Positions 11,533 through 23,206 of a DNA stretch of 64,000 nt are shown piece after piece. This DNA is from Culex pipiens pallens. Lineage: Eukaryota; Arthropoda; Insecta; Diptera; Culicidae. The number at the start of each line of letters is the position of its first letter. Within the stretch, counting starts at the first letter, position 1. Under the pieces are notes generated by a model, which did not search any database, was not told the origin of the DNA, and saw only the letters and a program-made list of their open reading frames with translations. The position numbers and the translations under genes are program-made. The stretch spans positions 127,265,823-127,329,822 of the forward strand of contig NC_068938.1 in the NCBI RefSeq assembly GCF_016801865.2, read 5' to 3'.

Positions 11533-11703
11533 CTATAAATAGACGGCGTCCTATCTCGCCCAGCAAAATGAAGTCGATAAAGTAGTCGGTTTCGATGAGA
11601 AAAAGTGGAAAATGTGATCTAAAAATAGCGACGCCATCCCCCTATTGCATTGCATGCATGCAGGCGCATTTGAAATGAACCTACATTACCTCGCTATAAA
11701 TAG
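11533..11703. promoter_or_regulatory. Cluster of three MEF2-type sites (two double as TATA boxes)
   Basis: CTATAAATAG (11533-11542), CTAAAAATAG (11619-11628) and CTATAAATAG (11694-11703) each fit the MEF2 consensus CTA(A/T)4TAG exactly. The first and third also contain TATAAATA. Similar flanking words (ATAGACGGCGTC, ATAGCGACGCC) suggest local duplication. No transcript can be assigned from sequence alone. Confidence 0.35.
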
Positions 11704-12489
11704 CCTGGGCGACTGATAGAATTCATCCAATAAGAGATGAGAAGAATTGAAAGCTTTCCCATTAGAAATGAGAACACACGAAGAATTCGAACAACAACTC
11801 GCCAAGGGTGGATCCTCAGGCCATTCACCTTCCCAAAAACCGTCCAACTCCAAGCGAAACTTACTTGGGGACACCATGGTGACTTGCCCATGACCACTTA
11901 AACAAGTGGAACATCAACACTTCCCGTCTTCCAAATCCCTTTCCTTGTCCCTGGTGCGCGGAGGAGATGGGAGCGGCCGGCAATGGACGGCTGCCATGGT
12001 GGTGAGAATCTGGTTCAGGTGGAATTGGTTCTATTCCCAATTATCGATTCCTAGGCAACTTGGGCTTAGACATCACATCACATGGCGAAAATCCAGTCTG
12101 CAATCCGCTAAAATCAACGTCTCCTAGCGAAGCGATTTGAATAGTCCTCACCTATAGCTACAATATTGCCTAAGACACCAAACCGATCAGAAAATTTCTT
12201 CAAAAGATAAAGATTTTCGAATATTTACGTATACAGTGCCATGCCAAAATAGGGAAGTTGCCAAAATCCGCTTTGTAAATGCGGCCCTGTTACTCTTCAT
12301 GGGTCATGGGAAAAATTTATTTTACTTTCTCCGATAAATTACATTTTACGTCGAAAACAGTAGTTTATGCAACAACTCAAAAACCAAAACATAAGTGCTG
12401 AAAACTAGATCTTTTTAGGACAACTCGAATTAGTGCTATTATTAAGTTTTTAGCATCACTACTAGTATTCCTATAACTGGTCGCAGTAG
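11704..12489. other. Non-repetitive stretch between MEF2-type sites and the transposon nest
   Basis: From 11710 to 12130 the composition is mixed, with short frames on both strands and a few donor-like GTAAGT/GTGAGA words, but no exon I can defend. From 12130 to 12490 it returns to AT-rich repeat-like DNA. Confidence 0.35.
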
Positions 12490-12759
12490 TACAGTCATCC
12501 CACATATTCGGAACACCCACAAATTCGGAACACTTTTATGATAATTTGTCAATAGCACACCCAACTGGCAGTCGCATGATTGTGATGCATGGCGGCATGA
12601 AAGTATATCAGAATCTGCATGAAATCTGTCCTCATGCATTTTTTGCGATATAGGGGTATGACATTTTTGCCCGTTACCGACAATTATCGACATTACCGAC
12701 GGCTGATTGATTGTATTGGAGAAAAAAAAAATTAAACAGAACGAGGATTGAACCAACAA

Positions 12760-14025
12760 CCCAAGTAACCATCCAGCACTAACTAAAGTCATTAATCAGC
12801 AGGATATGGGCACCACTATTGCTGATTAGCCACCCAACAGCATTTGTTAATGCAAATCAGCACTGACTCAACAGCACAGTCAATAGCTGTTATAATGCTG
12901 ATTTAGAGCTACGCCTAGCAACACTTTCAAAATTATTTATCAAACTGGCAACACGATTCTGGTTTTGAGTGAAGAGTGAAAGAGAGAGAGAGAGAAAAAA
13001 ACAAACTTCTCGCTCACTCGTCGTCTTGTTTGAAATGACCATCGATTTTTTTCGTTTTGGTTAAGTTTTTTAATTGGTTTTTCATGTAAGTATGTGAAAT
13101 AATTGGATGAATTATTATTTTAAAGAGTTGCATTATTCATTTTCAGCATTTTCTAAACTCTGCACCGTGAGGAAGAATAGAAAGCAACCGTTCCAGCAAC
13201 TGCTTGTTGGCAAGCCCCGTCCGGATAATCTTCAGTGTACGATGGCCCGTGGGATTTCCGGAACCTGCAAGAGAATGCAGTTACCCACAACGTCAGATGC
13301 GCCACCGAAGGCCTCGCAGCACGGCAAAGACGACATGATCAACAAAGCAGTTGATCTTACGGAATTTGCCGGGGGCAGGAATTTTTGTAGTTGAAGATTA
13401 CATTGAAGCAAACTTGAAGGATGCATTTGTGTAAAAAGTAATTTATCTTATGTAATAATATGAAATATAAATATGTATAATTAATAAAGTATGTCAATTG
13501 CTTTTAAGAAAACTAAAAAAACTTTTTAAATGTGATCAAGAACAGCATACATCAAAATGGCCTGGTCTGAAACAGTAAACAACAACATGCTTTGAAATCG
13601 CACTTGAAAATTGCTACTCACTTAGCCGTGAGGACACGGACTCAGGACTATCTCCACAACAGCGATGTCAACTTCCATACTTCTCTGCAGAGCATCATCA
13701 TCAAAGCACAATCACAAGTCGGTAATGCAGTTATAAACACTCCAAAAATAGAATAGAATTCGGGAAGGCAAGGGGAAGAGAGAGAGAGAGAGCAACTTTT
13801 GTTTTGCTCTCTGTTTTTTTTTTGTTTTGACATTTTCCGCAGGGGTGGGCAAAAACAGTCGAGGCCAGCACTAAACCAGCCGAGTAAAGTCCAATTGCGG
13901 TCATTATTCAGCACTATAGTAGCTGTTAGTGCTGACGTAAAAACTAGTTAGCTTTTACTCGCAGCTGTTAAAGCGCATTAAATGCCGAAGTGTGGCTGAG
14001 TTTAAGTGCTGGATGGTTACTTGGG
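12760..14025 (+). mobile_element. CCCAAGTAACC element, copy 1 (carries a gene-like exon)
   Basis: A 1266-bp element with terminal inverted repeats CCCAAGTAACCATCCAGCAC and flanking AA. A copy at 15412-16676 is nearly identical in inverse orientation. It has no transposase. Its interior looks like host gene sequence: a 61-bp GT-AG intron (13086-13146), a GC-richer exon, and AATAAA at 13483-13488. Confidence 0.85.
13107..13394 (+). CDS. Uncharacterised ORF / captured exon inside CCCAAGTAACC element, copy 1
   Basis: The 95-codon frame is identical in both copies of the element. Its first 13 codons lie in a likely 61-bp intron (donor CAT|GTAAGT at 13086, acceptor TTTTCAG| ending 13146), so the real product may start at the internal Met45 (MARGISGTCKRMQLPTTSDA), 51 residues. 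It is basic, with no signal peptide or membrane segment, and I recognise no family. A poly(A) signal follows 89 nt after the stop. It is probably the 3' exon of a host gene caught by the transposon. Translation is not demonstrated. Confidence 0.3.
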   Translation: MNYYFKELHYSFSAFSKLCTVRKNRKQPFQQLLVGKPRPDNLQCTMARGISGTCKRMQLPTTSDAPPKASQHGKDDMINKAVDLTEFAGGRNFCS

Positions 14026-14295
14026 AACTTCTAGGTTATTGATCCGACACGCTACCACCGCACCATGGACGCTTGATGAATTGAGAGGGACAGAGCACCA
14101 ACATAATCTTCTCTCTGGAGTGTTGCTCGGGGACGCGCCAGCATTATATGTGTTGGTGAGAACTGCAGATCGCTGACATGTTTACACGCGGGCAAAAATG
14201 AGCTATGAGCTTGCTGCAAAATCTGTTAGAAAATGTAACATTTTCTGCAGCAAATCCACTGTTGCAGATTTTGAGCTATATATTTCCTTTGGGTG

Positions 14296-15411
14296 CATGC
14301 CAAAAGTAGCTTTTGTGTCCACCCTACTATTTTTAGAACCTTCATTGGGACATTATCTTGCTATTTCACTTGTAAAAGTAATTCTTTTTGAACAATAAAC
14401 TACATTCCAAGTCTATTTTGTCCAGAGCAGCAAAACACTGCCTCCAAATGGCCTGTTTCATAATTGTGGGATATTATTGTGCATCCCACTATTGTGGAAC
14501 ACCTAAATTTAACTGATATTTTCACAAAAAAGTTGTCAAACCATGTATAAAACATCACTTAGCTTGAGTTTCATTGGTTTCAGTGTGTGAAGTCATTATT
14601 TGGTAATTAATATGTACTCCTGGAGAGATCCAAAGTTTGTTTACATTCGTAAGAAAAAAGTGTTCCGAATTTGTGGATTTCAAGGGTCATAGTAATTCTT
14701 CAAAAACTTCATATAAAAGTTAAAATTTGCAGATGTTCGATACAGCATTCGAAAGATCGCAAGAAAAGCTTTCAAATGAAGGTAAAAGCGAATCATTAAG
14801 TTCAATCATCGATTTGCTATGATTTTTTGAACATTGGCCGATCTGGAAACCGTTCCGAATATGTGGGATGACTGTATTAAGGCCCTACAAAAAAAAAAGA
14901 TTTCAGCAATGATGATGAGAAGGCCATTTTATCATAATAAAATTACAGGAAAAGTTACTATTTTGCACCCGGAATTGAAGAAAAGTTGTCTGGCATTTTT
15001 AAAGTGTACTTAACAGAATTCAAAAAGAAACATAACTTGGATGACATAAAAACATCCGTCATTCACTATAGCTCAAAAGTCAACACATTACGCACTTTAC
15101 GCATAAAAAAATTCAAACAAATCAAAGGGGGTCAAGTTTGTGTAGATATAGTTTTTTACACAAAAGCGAAATAAAAAAAATGAATTTTTCGTACACCGTT
15201 TTAGTGGAAATTTTTAATCATTACCTACATTTTTGCCAAAGACATCAAATCGATCAGAAAGTTCCTACCATGCAACGAATTTTCGAATATTTCAGTATAA
15301 ACAACCTCCAAATTTGTTTGGAAACTTGTATGGAGAAACAAATGATTTTACATAAGGAGCCTTGCCAATGCAAATTATATTTCAAGTTATTATCCTCCCA
15401 TTCAATGGTTA
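14296..15411. other. Right part of the mariner-type MITE, then an unassigned spacer
   Basis: 14296-14874 completes the interrupted MITE. From 14875 to 15411 the sequence is AT-rich, with short frames only. Part of it (about 15230-15330) resembles fold-back arm sequence, with a GACATCAAATCGATCAG phrase of the kind seen at 12190 and 51190. Confidence 0.4.
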
Positions 15412-16676
15412 CCCAAGTAACCATCCAGCACTTAAACTCAGCCACACTTCGGCATTTAATGCGCTTTAACAGCTGCGAGTAAAAGCTAACTAGTTTTTAC
15501 GTCAGCACTAACAGCTACTATAGTGCTGAATAATGACCGCAATTGGACTTTACTCGGCTGGTTTAGTGCTGGCCTCGACTGTTTTTGCCCATCCCTGCGG
15601 AAAATGTCAAAACAAAAAAAAACAGAGAGCAAAACAAAAGTTGCTCTCTCTCTCTCTCTTCCCCTTGCCTTCCCGAATTCTATTCTATTTTTGGAGTGTT
15701 TATAACTGCATTACCGACTTGTGATTGTGCTTTGATGATGATGCTCTGCAGAGAAGTATGGAAGTTGACATCGCTGTTGTGGAGATAGTCCTGAGTCCGT
15801 GTCCTCACGGCTAAGTGAGTAGCAATTTTCAAGTGCGATTTCAAAGCATGTTGTTGTTTACTGTTTCAGACCAGGCCATTTTGATGTATGCTGTTCTTGA
15901 TCACATTTAAAAAGTTTTTTTAGTTTTCTTAAAAGCAATTGACATACTTTATTAATTATACATATTTATATTTCATATTATTACATAAGATAAATTACTT
16001 TTTACACAAATGCATCCTTCAAGTTTGCTTCAATGTAATCTTCAACTACAAAAATTCCTGCCCCCGGCAAATTCCGTAAGATCAACTGCTTTGTTGATCA
16101 TGTCGTCTTTGCCGTGCTGCGAGGCCTTCGGTGGCGCATCTGACGTTGTGGGTAACTGCATTCTCTTGCAGGTTCCGGAAATCCCACGGGCCATCGTACA
16201 CTGAAGATTATCCGGACGGGGCTTGCCAACAAGCAGTTGCTGGAACGGTTGCTTTCTATTCTTCCTCACGGTGCAGAGTTTAGAAAATGCTGAAAATGAA
16301 TAATGCAACTCTTTAAAATAATAATTCATCCAATTATTTCACATACTTACATGAAAAACCAATTAAAAAACTTAACCAAAACGAAAAAAATCGATGGTCA
16401 TTTCAAACAAGACGACGAGTGAGCGAGAAGTTTGTTTTTTTTTCTCTCTCTCTCTTTCACTCTTCACTCAAAACCAGAATCGTGTTGCCAGTTTGATAAA
16501 TAATTTTGAAAGTGTTGCTAGGCGTAGCTCTAAATCAGCATTATAACAGCTATTGACTGTGCTGTTGAGTCAGTGCTGATTTGCATTAACAAATGCTGTT
16601 GGGTGGCTAATCAGCAATAGTGGTGCCCATATCCTGCTGATTAATGACTTTAGTTAGTGCTGGATGGTTACTTGGG
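15412..16676 (-). mobile_element. CCCAAGTAACC element, copy 2 (inverse orientation)
   Basis: It is 1265 bp, flanked by TA (15410-15411 and 16677-16678), with the same terminal repeats as copy 1. It differs from copy 1 at only a few positions that I could spot (for example G/A inside the GCCCACCCCTGCGG segment), so at least one insertion is recent. It lies 1386 bp from copy 1, so the two could pair as a very long hairpin. Confidence 0.87.
16042..16329 (-). CDS. Uncharacterised ORF / captured exon inside CCCAAGTAACC element, copy 2
   Basis: It is amino-acid identical to the frame at 13107-13394, with the same intron-like segment upstream and the same downstream AATAAA. Identity between copies reflects recent transposition and is not by itself proof of selection on the protein. 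Confidence 0.3.
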   Translation of the reverse strand: MNYYFKELHYSFSAFSKLCTVRKNRKQPFQQLLVGKPRPDNLQCTMARGISGTCKRMQLPTTSDAPPKASQHGKDDMINKAVDLTEFAGGRNFCS

Positions 16677-16678
16677 TA

Positions 16679-18939
16679 CCCAAAAAATCAAGGAAATTTT
16701 GTTGTTGTTAAAAATTTAAGTTTGTTTTGAATAGAACTTGATTAATAGGTTAACTAATTGAAAACGCATTGCATAACGTTTATTTAGGCATTTTAAGTAA
16801 ATAATGTCTTTTTCATATTGGGACCACCAATCGAAATTTGTTTCTTTTTATTTGACTACAAATCACCTTCAAAACATAATTTTGGTCATTTAACCCCACA
16901 CCCCATCTCCCCACCAGCTTCTGTCAAGTGCCAGTCCAAATTACCCATCAAATGGCTTGAAGACGGCAGCAGCCAGCATAGCTTTGGTTTGGCTAGCCGC
17001 CGGTAATTATGGTCCGATCGGAGTTGTTCATACATCTCTTTGATTTTTCTCCTCACTTCATTCATGCTTCGCTCCAGCTGGTTTAGCTGATTTGGCGAGC
17101 CAGCGAGGTGAGGACAGGTGCGTTTAATCGCGCCAAAGTGCTGCCTTCGGCTGAGCCCCGAAAAGTAGCATCACCCCGCTTGACTGGGTTAATCTTCGAA
17201 TAACGTGCCGGCTCAACTCCGGTGTAATTGAACTCTTGTGAAGGCATTTAAAGAACCCTCGCCGGTGTGGTTTTTCGTATTTCGTTAGATTGATTATGTC
17301 TTTGGGTGTGCGATCGCATGATTGTTGCGACATCGTTCCTTTAATAGCCCCGCCGACTTGAGTCTCTTGAGAGCTGAGTCTCCTTGAGTTGTTCTGTCAG
17401 ACTCGTCGAGGTCGACATGCTAGTCGGTGAAAGATTGTGTCACGTGGTAAGGCAGCCACCCTGGGTAATTGTGCTTAGTTGATCAACTTTCAATTAAATG
17501 GACAGTTAGAGCAAATGTTTAATTAGATCTACTTTCATACCTAGTTCAGTTGCACATGTCGGTCAACAAAAGCACGTGTTCAACGCAATTAAATTTGGAA
17601 AACAAGTTGTAACACATCTAATTTAATTCCTTTTCTGGCAAATGATGAACCATCCTCATAAAATTAGGCTCTCAATAAATCAATCGACACGTAAGTGTTG
17701 CACCTCGGAGAAGGTGTTTGCTGAACGGGCTGGATATAAAAGTGATTCAATCTTTTTTGCAACAATAGCTCAACTAGTACAAAAGCTTTCAAACAGGCGA
17801 TGGATTGGAGGCTTCTTCCTTTGAGTGCAGTTTAGTGTTGATCAGATGTTGTTTAACTAATAATCGCATGGAGCAAAATGCGTTAAGAGTTGAAACATTT
17901 AGTTTGTGTTTTTGATTGTTGTCGTCTTTTGTTGACATTATTTATTTTTTCATGTTTGAATGTCCAATTTCAAATCAACAGCTTATTTTAAATACATCTC
18001 TACTTCTTTATTGATAAAGCAGTTTAGTTATCGCAGATCTGTGACATTTAAGGACTTTTTAATATGTGATTAATGAATTTTTGTTTTTTTTTTTCGGTTG
18101 AGCACTAGTTTGTCCATGCTTTTTTATATTCGAACATCGAATCTAAGAAATTTTCTGATCGACTTGGTTTTTGGAAAATTTGTAGGTATTTTATAAGAAT
18201 TAAACAAAAAAGGCCAACGTTTTCAGTTTGTTTTTCATGGTTCTTATGCAGGATATATCATATTACATTTCAAATAATGCCTCCATCTTTTGAACCATAG
18301 AGGATACGAATTAAGTCACCGAGTTATTATTTAAAAAAGTTCATTTATTAACATTAAAAAAAATGTTTGGTAGAACGTTTTAGCAGAATGTGTTGCTGTT
18401 AATACAAAAGACGAGTTGATTCTTTTAAAAATAGCGAAATGAAAATGAACAACTCGGCTCTTTGTCCCTATTTACAATGAAAAAATAGTTGCTGCTGATT
18501 TTTGAATGGAGGCTGTTTGGGTGAGACTTAAAAATTTTCTGTCTTCTTTCCTTCGTACGCTGTATCTCAGGAGGTCTTCAATTCTTCTAAGAATATTTTT
18601 TAAAGCTTTCTAAGCCCAGTGAAAAAATATAATTAAACCCAAAAATGACAAACTTCTCGTCACAGTGTTCTGATACAAACAATGATCGAGCTCGAGCTGC
18701 CACAGCCCTGCGAATTATGTTAGCTGACATATCGGGCGGTCAGCTAAAAAAAAACAGCTTGAAGCGGACTGAAAAAAAAAATGTTAGAAAGAGATAGGAA
18801 ATCTGATGCAAACAAACGTTCCGGTGCCATGTAAACATACTTTTAATGTGTTAGTAAATTTCTGACTAAAAAGCCTTATGCAAGTTTTCTGAACATTTCA
18901 AAAAAATAAATGTAAGAAAAATCAGTTCATTGGGAAATT
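16679..18939. other. Non-repetitive island (16860-17620) and AT-rich flank
   Basis: From about 16860 to 17620 the DNA is GC-richer than its flanks and shows no inverted or tandem repeats. It has several TAATTA/ATTAAT homeodomain-type words (for example near 17490-17530). I find no credible exon. It could be a regulatory block of a neighbouring gene. The rest is AT-rich. Confidence 0.3.
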
Positions 18940-18941
18940 TA

Positions 18942-19287
18942 CACAGCTGAAAATCTGATGGTAAAATCGCATGCAGAAGCATGTATATCACATTCGTCAA
19001 AAAAGACACTTAATATTACACGCTGCATGTACAAGTATTGTAAAAACAAAAAAAAAAGTTGCAACCGACGGGATTCAAACCCAGCACCAACAGTACGGAC
19101 TGGCGCCTTAGCCCGCTCGGCTATCAGGAAAGGAATAAATGCATACATGAGCTTGATATTTCTGAAAAGTAGGTTTCCCATACTGATGGGTTACATATTT
19201 CAGGTTGTAATATTACATATAATTTCATAAAATAATACAACATTAACTTTACACCCAGGCCTTTTACAAGCAACTTTTTTTGCTGTG
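18942..19287 (-). mobile_element. CACAGC-TIR element with tRNA-Leu-like core, copy A
   Basis: The ends CACAGC and GCTGTG are flanked by TA (18940-18941 and 19288-19289). On the minus strand it carries an A box TAGCCGAGCGGG (19123-19112) and a B box GGTTTGAATCC (19081-19071). It is 346 bp with no protein-coding capacity. Confidence 0.75.
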
Positions 19288-19384
19288 TATTGAATTCAGT
19301 TTATTAACGAGAGGTGACACTTTCGTGCATTCGTTTTTGAATAGTCAATCGCTCGGGTAGTTATTTGAACCCTATTTTTTTAGA

Positions 19385-20285
19385 ATTGGCCAAATTTGAT
19401 ACTTCCGGTTGCAAAAGATCCATATTTGTCTATATTTGAACTGTCAGATGGGGGACAAATCTGGTCCATTTTTATCGGAGATATTCCGGATTCCGTTGGG
19501 GTACCTCGGTCCTTCTATATGGGTATTTGCTAAATGTAACAACAGAACAATACCGCAAATGATACAAAACATCTTAATACATCATTCTGCAAAAATAATT
19601 GACATGGTTCAGACCACCGGAGCCGATTCCATTTGACTACCAAGCTCAGTGCACCGTTTTCGGTTGGAACCTGTCAATTATTTTTGCAGGATGATGTATT
19701 AAGATGATTCCTTGATGTTTTGTATCGTTTCCGACATTGTTGTGTCGAAAAGTTATTGTTACACAGCAAATAAAGTAGTAATCCAGCTGCGTGTAAAAGG
19801 CCTGGGTGTAAAATAAATGTTGCATTATTTTATGAAATTCTATGTAATATTACACCCTGAAATATGTAGCCCATCAGTATGGTGAACCTACTTGACCGAA
19901 ATGTCAAGCTCATATATGCGTTTATCCTTTCAATTCTTCATCGGTCTGATGGCCGAGCGGGCTAAGGCGCCAGCCCTTACTGTTGGTGCTGGGTTTGAAT
20001 CCCGTCGGTTGCAACTTTTTTTTTGTGAGTAGAAAAATTGTACATGCAGTGTGTAATATTAAGTGTTTATTTTGACGAAGGTGATGTGCATGCTTTTGCA
20101 TGCGATTTTACCATCGGTTTTTTTGCTGTGTATATTTAACAAGCACCCATATAGAAGGGCCGAGGTATCCCAACGTAATCCGGAATATCTCCGGTAAAAA
20201 TGGACCATTTTTGACCTCGTCTGACAGTTCAAAATCAGACAAATATGGATCTTTTGCAACCGATTTAGTCAATTCTACCAAAAGA
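19385..20285. mobile_element. Fold-back element, interrupted by the copy B CACAGC element
   Basis: The left arm runs from about 19385 and includes GTTGCAAAAGATCC, CCGGATTCCGTTGGGGTACC and CTGCAAAAATAATTGAC. It is matched in inverse by sequence at 19650-19760 and 20133-20285. The palindrome centre is near 19640. Removing 19762-20130 restores continuous arms. Confidence 0.7.
19762..20130 (+). mobile_element. CACAGC-TIR element with tRNA-Leu-like core, copy B
   Basis: 369 bp with ends CACAGCAAA and TTTGCTGTG, flanked by TA (19760-19761 and 20131-20132). The core has A box TGGCCGAGCGG (19950-19960) and B box GGTTTGAATCC (19992-20002), with tRNA-like spacing. GATGGCCGAGCGG-CTAAGGCGCCAG resembles the 5' half of tRNA-Leu. 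Confidence 0.8.
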
Positions 20286-22837
20286 TATAAGATTTTTAAG
20301 AAAAAATTGGAGTCGAATGACTACCCGTGCGTTTGAGTGTTAAGATGGAAAGTGGAAGAGAAAAGTTCACAAAGTTCTGAATAAAATGCTAGTTTTTTTT
20401 TATATTAGACTCAATTTTACTGTCATATGATCAACATTTTTGCTCGACAATATTCTGAAATTTTATTGAAATTAAATTTTCGATAGACTCAATCCATTTG
20501 AAAATATGAGCACTTTCAAGAATATTTTAATCATCTTTCAAAAACGGAATTGGTTTTTGTTGAGTTTTTTTTAAACTTTTGAAAGGTACCAATATGGTTT
20601 CTGATAAAGTTTAATTTGTTCGAAATCTCGTGGGCTAAAATTTAAAAAAAATGTTAATTGCAAAGTAAAAAAAGTTTGGAATGTATGTTACACCAGTTCC
20701 ATAAACCTATAGTTTTCGAAATATATAAGTACAAAAAAAAAATCGCAAGAAACAAATACTGTGCAGCACTGTAAATCAACAGCATCGGCATTAAGGTTGT
20801 GCACAAACTGGAAGGATGGTCGAATTAACACCAAAATATGTTTCTCCCGTGTTTAACGATTTTTATTTGAAAAAAGCCTTTATTTGGTTTTAAATTCAAA
20901 AACTTTTTTTTCTATGAAAATTTAAATCAGTAGCAATATTTTTCCCTGATTTTTGTTTTCATTTTTGGGGCGTGAACCTGAAGTAAAATATGTTGGCCCA
21001 TGCTCAAAAGTTGTCATTTTTGGTCCACCAGATCGTTAAAACAATCAAAAGTCAATCAATCACTGCAAAATCACTGATTTGTACATAAGGAGTCGATTGG
21101 CAAAGCTTCATCCAAATAAATAAATCAACAAAATAGAAATGTCAAATTGAGAAAACGTGGAACTGCGGAATAGTTTTTTTCTGTAAGATTTTGAATATGT
21201 TACAACTGTTTTTGATGTAAGAGGAAAATCATTAAAGGTAAATATTAAATTTCTGGTTACATGACCGGCTTTAACAAATGTTAACACAATATTTTATTTG
21301 TTGCATAAAAAAGCTTATCCAATTAAGACATAAAAATGACATGTGATTTTCCTTAATTTAATTTGCAGCAGAACTGGACATAGTGCCTTAAATGCCACAA
21401 ATTATTTCACAAATTAAAATACGGTACCTGTTGAACAAAAAACCGCCCTAATAAACATTTACTCTTTTGCTGATAGCAAGACGAGTTTTTTGTTTCCTTT
21501 GTTTCACTTTCATTCACTATGTCAAGTTGAGTAAATTGAGGTTGAATTTCAGTATCTTTTTTATTTATATCCTGAAGCAAGATTGCCGCCAATTTTTTGG
21601 CATAGATTGTGTAAAGTTTTTTTTACATTGAGCATATGCTTATATTTTGGTTATAACTGTTATTTTCAAATTGTCTGAATTGGTGAAGTGAAGGCTGATG
21701 AAAGAATTTTTTTACAAATTATCATGAGACAGTGACCGTATGCTCAATAAATCTGTCCTTCTCAATTTATTAAATATAAGAACAGAGTTTCAGTATCAAA
21801 CCACCAGCAATAAAACCTTCTGGTAACGACAAAGTTGCAATTTTTTAAAGATACAGCCATTAAAGCTCCCTCAAACTGGTAACAGAACTCCGTTGCATAA
21901 GTGTATGTTGTTGCTTTCCTCGCGAAATCTCCAAACAGATTCAACAAAAATCTGGCTTGAATTACAGCCAGCCCATGGTGGTATCACTTTCGTGTGGTGG
22001 CCACGATCGCGTTTTTTTCTCCAGAGTCTATCGGTGGCGGCGGCGTGAGCCTTACCGGCCATGTCCCAAATATGGCTCCCAAGTGTGCAACCGTCGGTTT
22101 TGGCGCTGGGTCTAAGGCGGTATCGATACACGCTAAACGTTAGTGGGCCACATTAGTTCCATGGCGTCTCGTCGCGTAGGCAGGGAAGTGTAACCCATTA
22201 TTGGCATTCACCAGGCGCTGTTAATGGCGCCCGATTTGAGCCACGTTTAATTGCAATGAAAGCACTCGCGTGAATAAGTTTACTCTTTGACGAGAGGTGT
22301 TGAAGGCTTTTGGTCCCATTCCCAGGCCAAGTGTTACGAGCTATTTGGAGAATTTTGTATCATGGTGCAGGCAGGGAAGGGAAATAAGTACCTGCACTTG
22401 TAGTAAGGTAACTACGATAAGCACCGAACTTTAAAATATTTGGGTGCGGTGCTGGTGCATATTTTTAAAACAAGGTAACTATGACTTGTCTTTCTTTGTT
22501 ACCACAGAAAAAATAACTGTTGTCAACATTGTCATTTAGAACATGGATACAGCAGATTCTGTACTTCTTGAGGAGCAATGGCATGTTACAATGTGGCCAT
22601 AATTAGACATCGGTGATCGAATTGTGAGTGTAGATCTTGAGAAGAAAACGGCTTCGCGTCCTATTTTTGAACAGACTTCCGAATTGGTAATAAAAACACT
22701 GCCTTCAAGCGACTGTATTTAAACTTCTACCCGGAATAGGGTCAATTGGCGTGGAGGCACCAAATCCTTCAAAAAGATGAGACAGAAGAATGTGAAATTG
22801 TACCGTGAGTAATACAAGATGTTGTTGGTGGAGCTAT
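20286..22837. other. Mostly AT-rich, with a non-repetitive island at about 21940-22340
   Basis: The 400-bp island (from about 21940) is GC-richer, repeat-free and contrasts sharply with both flanks. It has an 86-codon minus-strand frame that I do not recognise and do not call a gene. It could be a conserved noncoding element. Elsewhere nothing could be assigned. Confidence 0.3.
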
Positions 22838-23035
22838 TTAGTGCATCTCCAGCGCGGGTAGCAAACATCGAAGCAAATCAAATTTGCACCCGACGTCAAC
22901 CCCACCGCGGTACCTGTCGCGGTAGCAAATTTGCTCTCAGTTCTTCGAGATTTCACTTTGCTACCCGCTATTCTGCTGGTTTGCTACTGCGGCAAATGGA
23001 ATGATGCACGGAAAACTGAATCATGCACGGAAAAA

Positions 23036-23200
23036 AAATTAAATTGTTTTTTTATGTATAAAAAAAATAAAAAAAATTACAAAATAAAAAAACAATAAAA
23101 AATTGAAATTAAAACAAAAATAAAAATTAAAAGAAAATTAAAAAAAAAACAAAAAAAAAAATTTAAAAAAAAAATTAAAATAATTTAAAAAAAATTAAAA
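23036..23200. repeat. A-rich low-complexity tract
   Basis: Runs of A broken by single T or AATT, with no stable unit. Confidence 0.8.
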
Positions 23201-23206
23201 ATTTAA

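Larger units (their letters stand above)
12558..14295. mobile_element. Element nested in the mariner-type MITE, itself interrupted
   Basis: Its limits come from alignment with the uninterrupted MITE at 25416. The ends read CACCCAA and TTTGGGTG, with CA on both sides. Before the inner 1266-bp insertion and after it, the sequence joins to read GATTGAACCAACAACTTC and on to CCGACACGCTACCACCGC, which resembles an antisense tRNA 3' half, so this layer may be tRNA-derived. Confidence 0.5.
12492..14874. mobile_element. Mariner-type MITE (CAGTCATCCCACATATTCGG ends), interrupted copy
   Basis: The inverted ends CAGTCATCCCACATATTCGG are flanked by TA (12490-12491 and 14875-14876). Compared with the 644-bp copy at 25416-26059, the sequence is interrupted after 12557 by 1738 bp of other elements and resumes at 14296. 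The TA duplication and terminal sequence suggest Tc1/mariner mobilisation. Confidence 0.85.

Noticed and set aside
13648..15788. Frames of 60-88 codons repeated at 13648-13914 and 15523-15788
   Set aside because: They lie in the promoter-like end of the CCCAAGTAACC elements; the sequence is low in complexity (GAGAGAGA tract) and begins at the terminal repeat. Duplication follows from the element.
19945..20015. Working tRNA-Leu gene
   Set aside because: A and B boxes are present, but the same core recurs in three elements with identical flanks and TIRs, so it is part of a mobile element.
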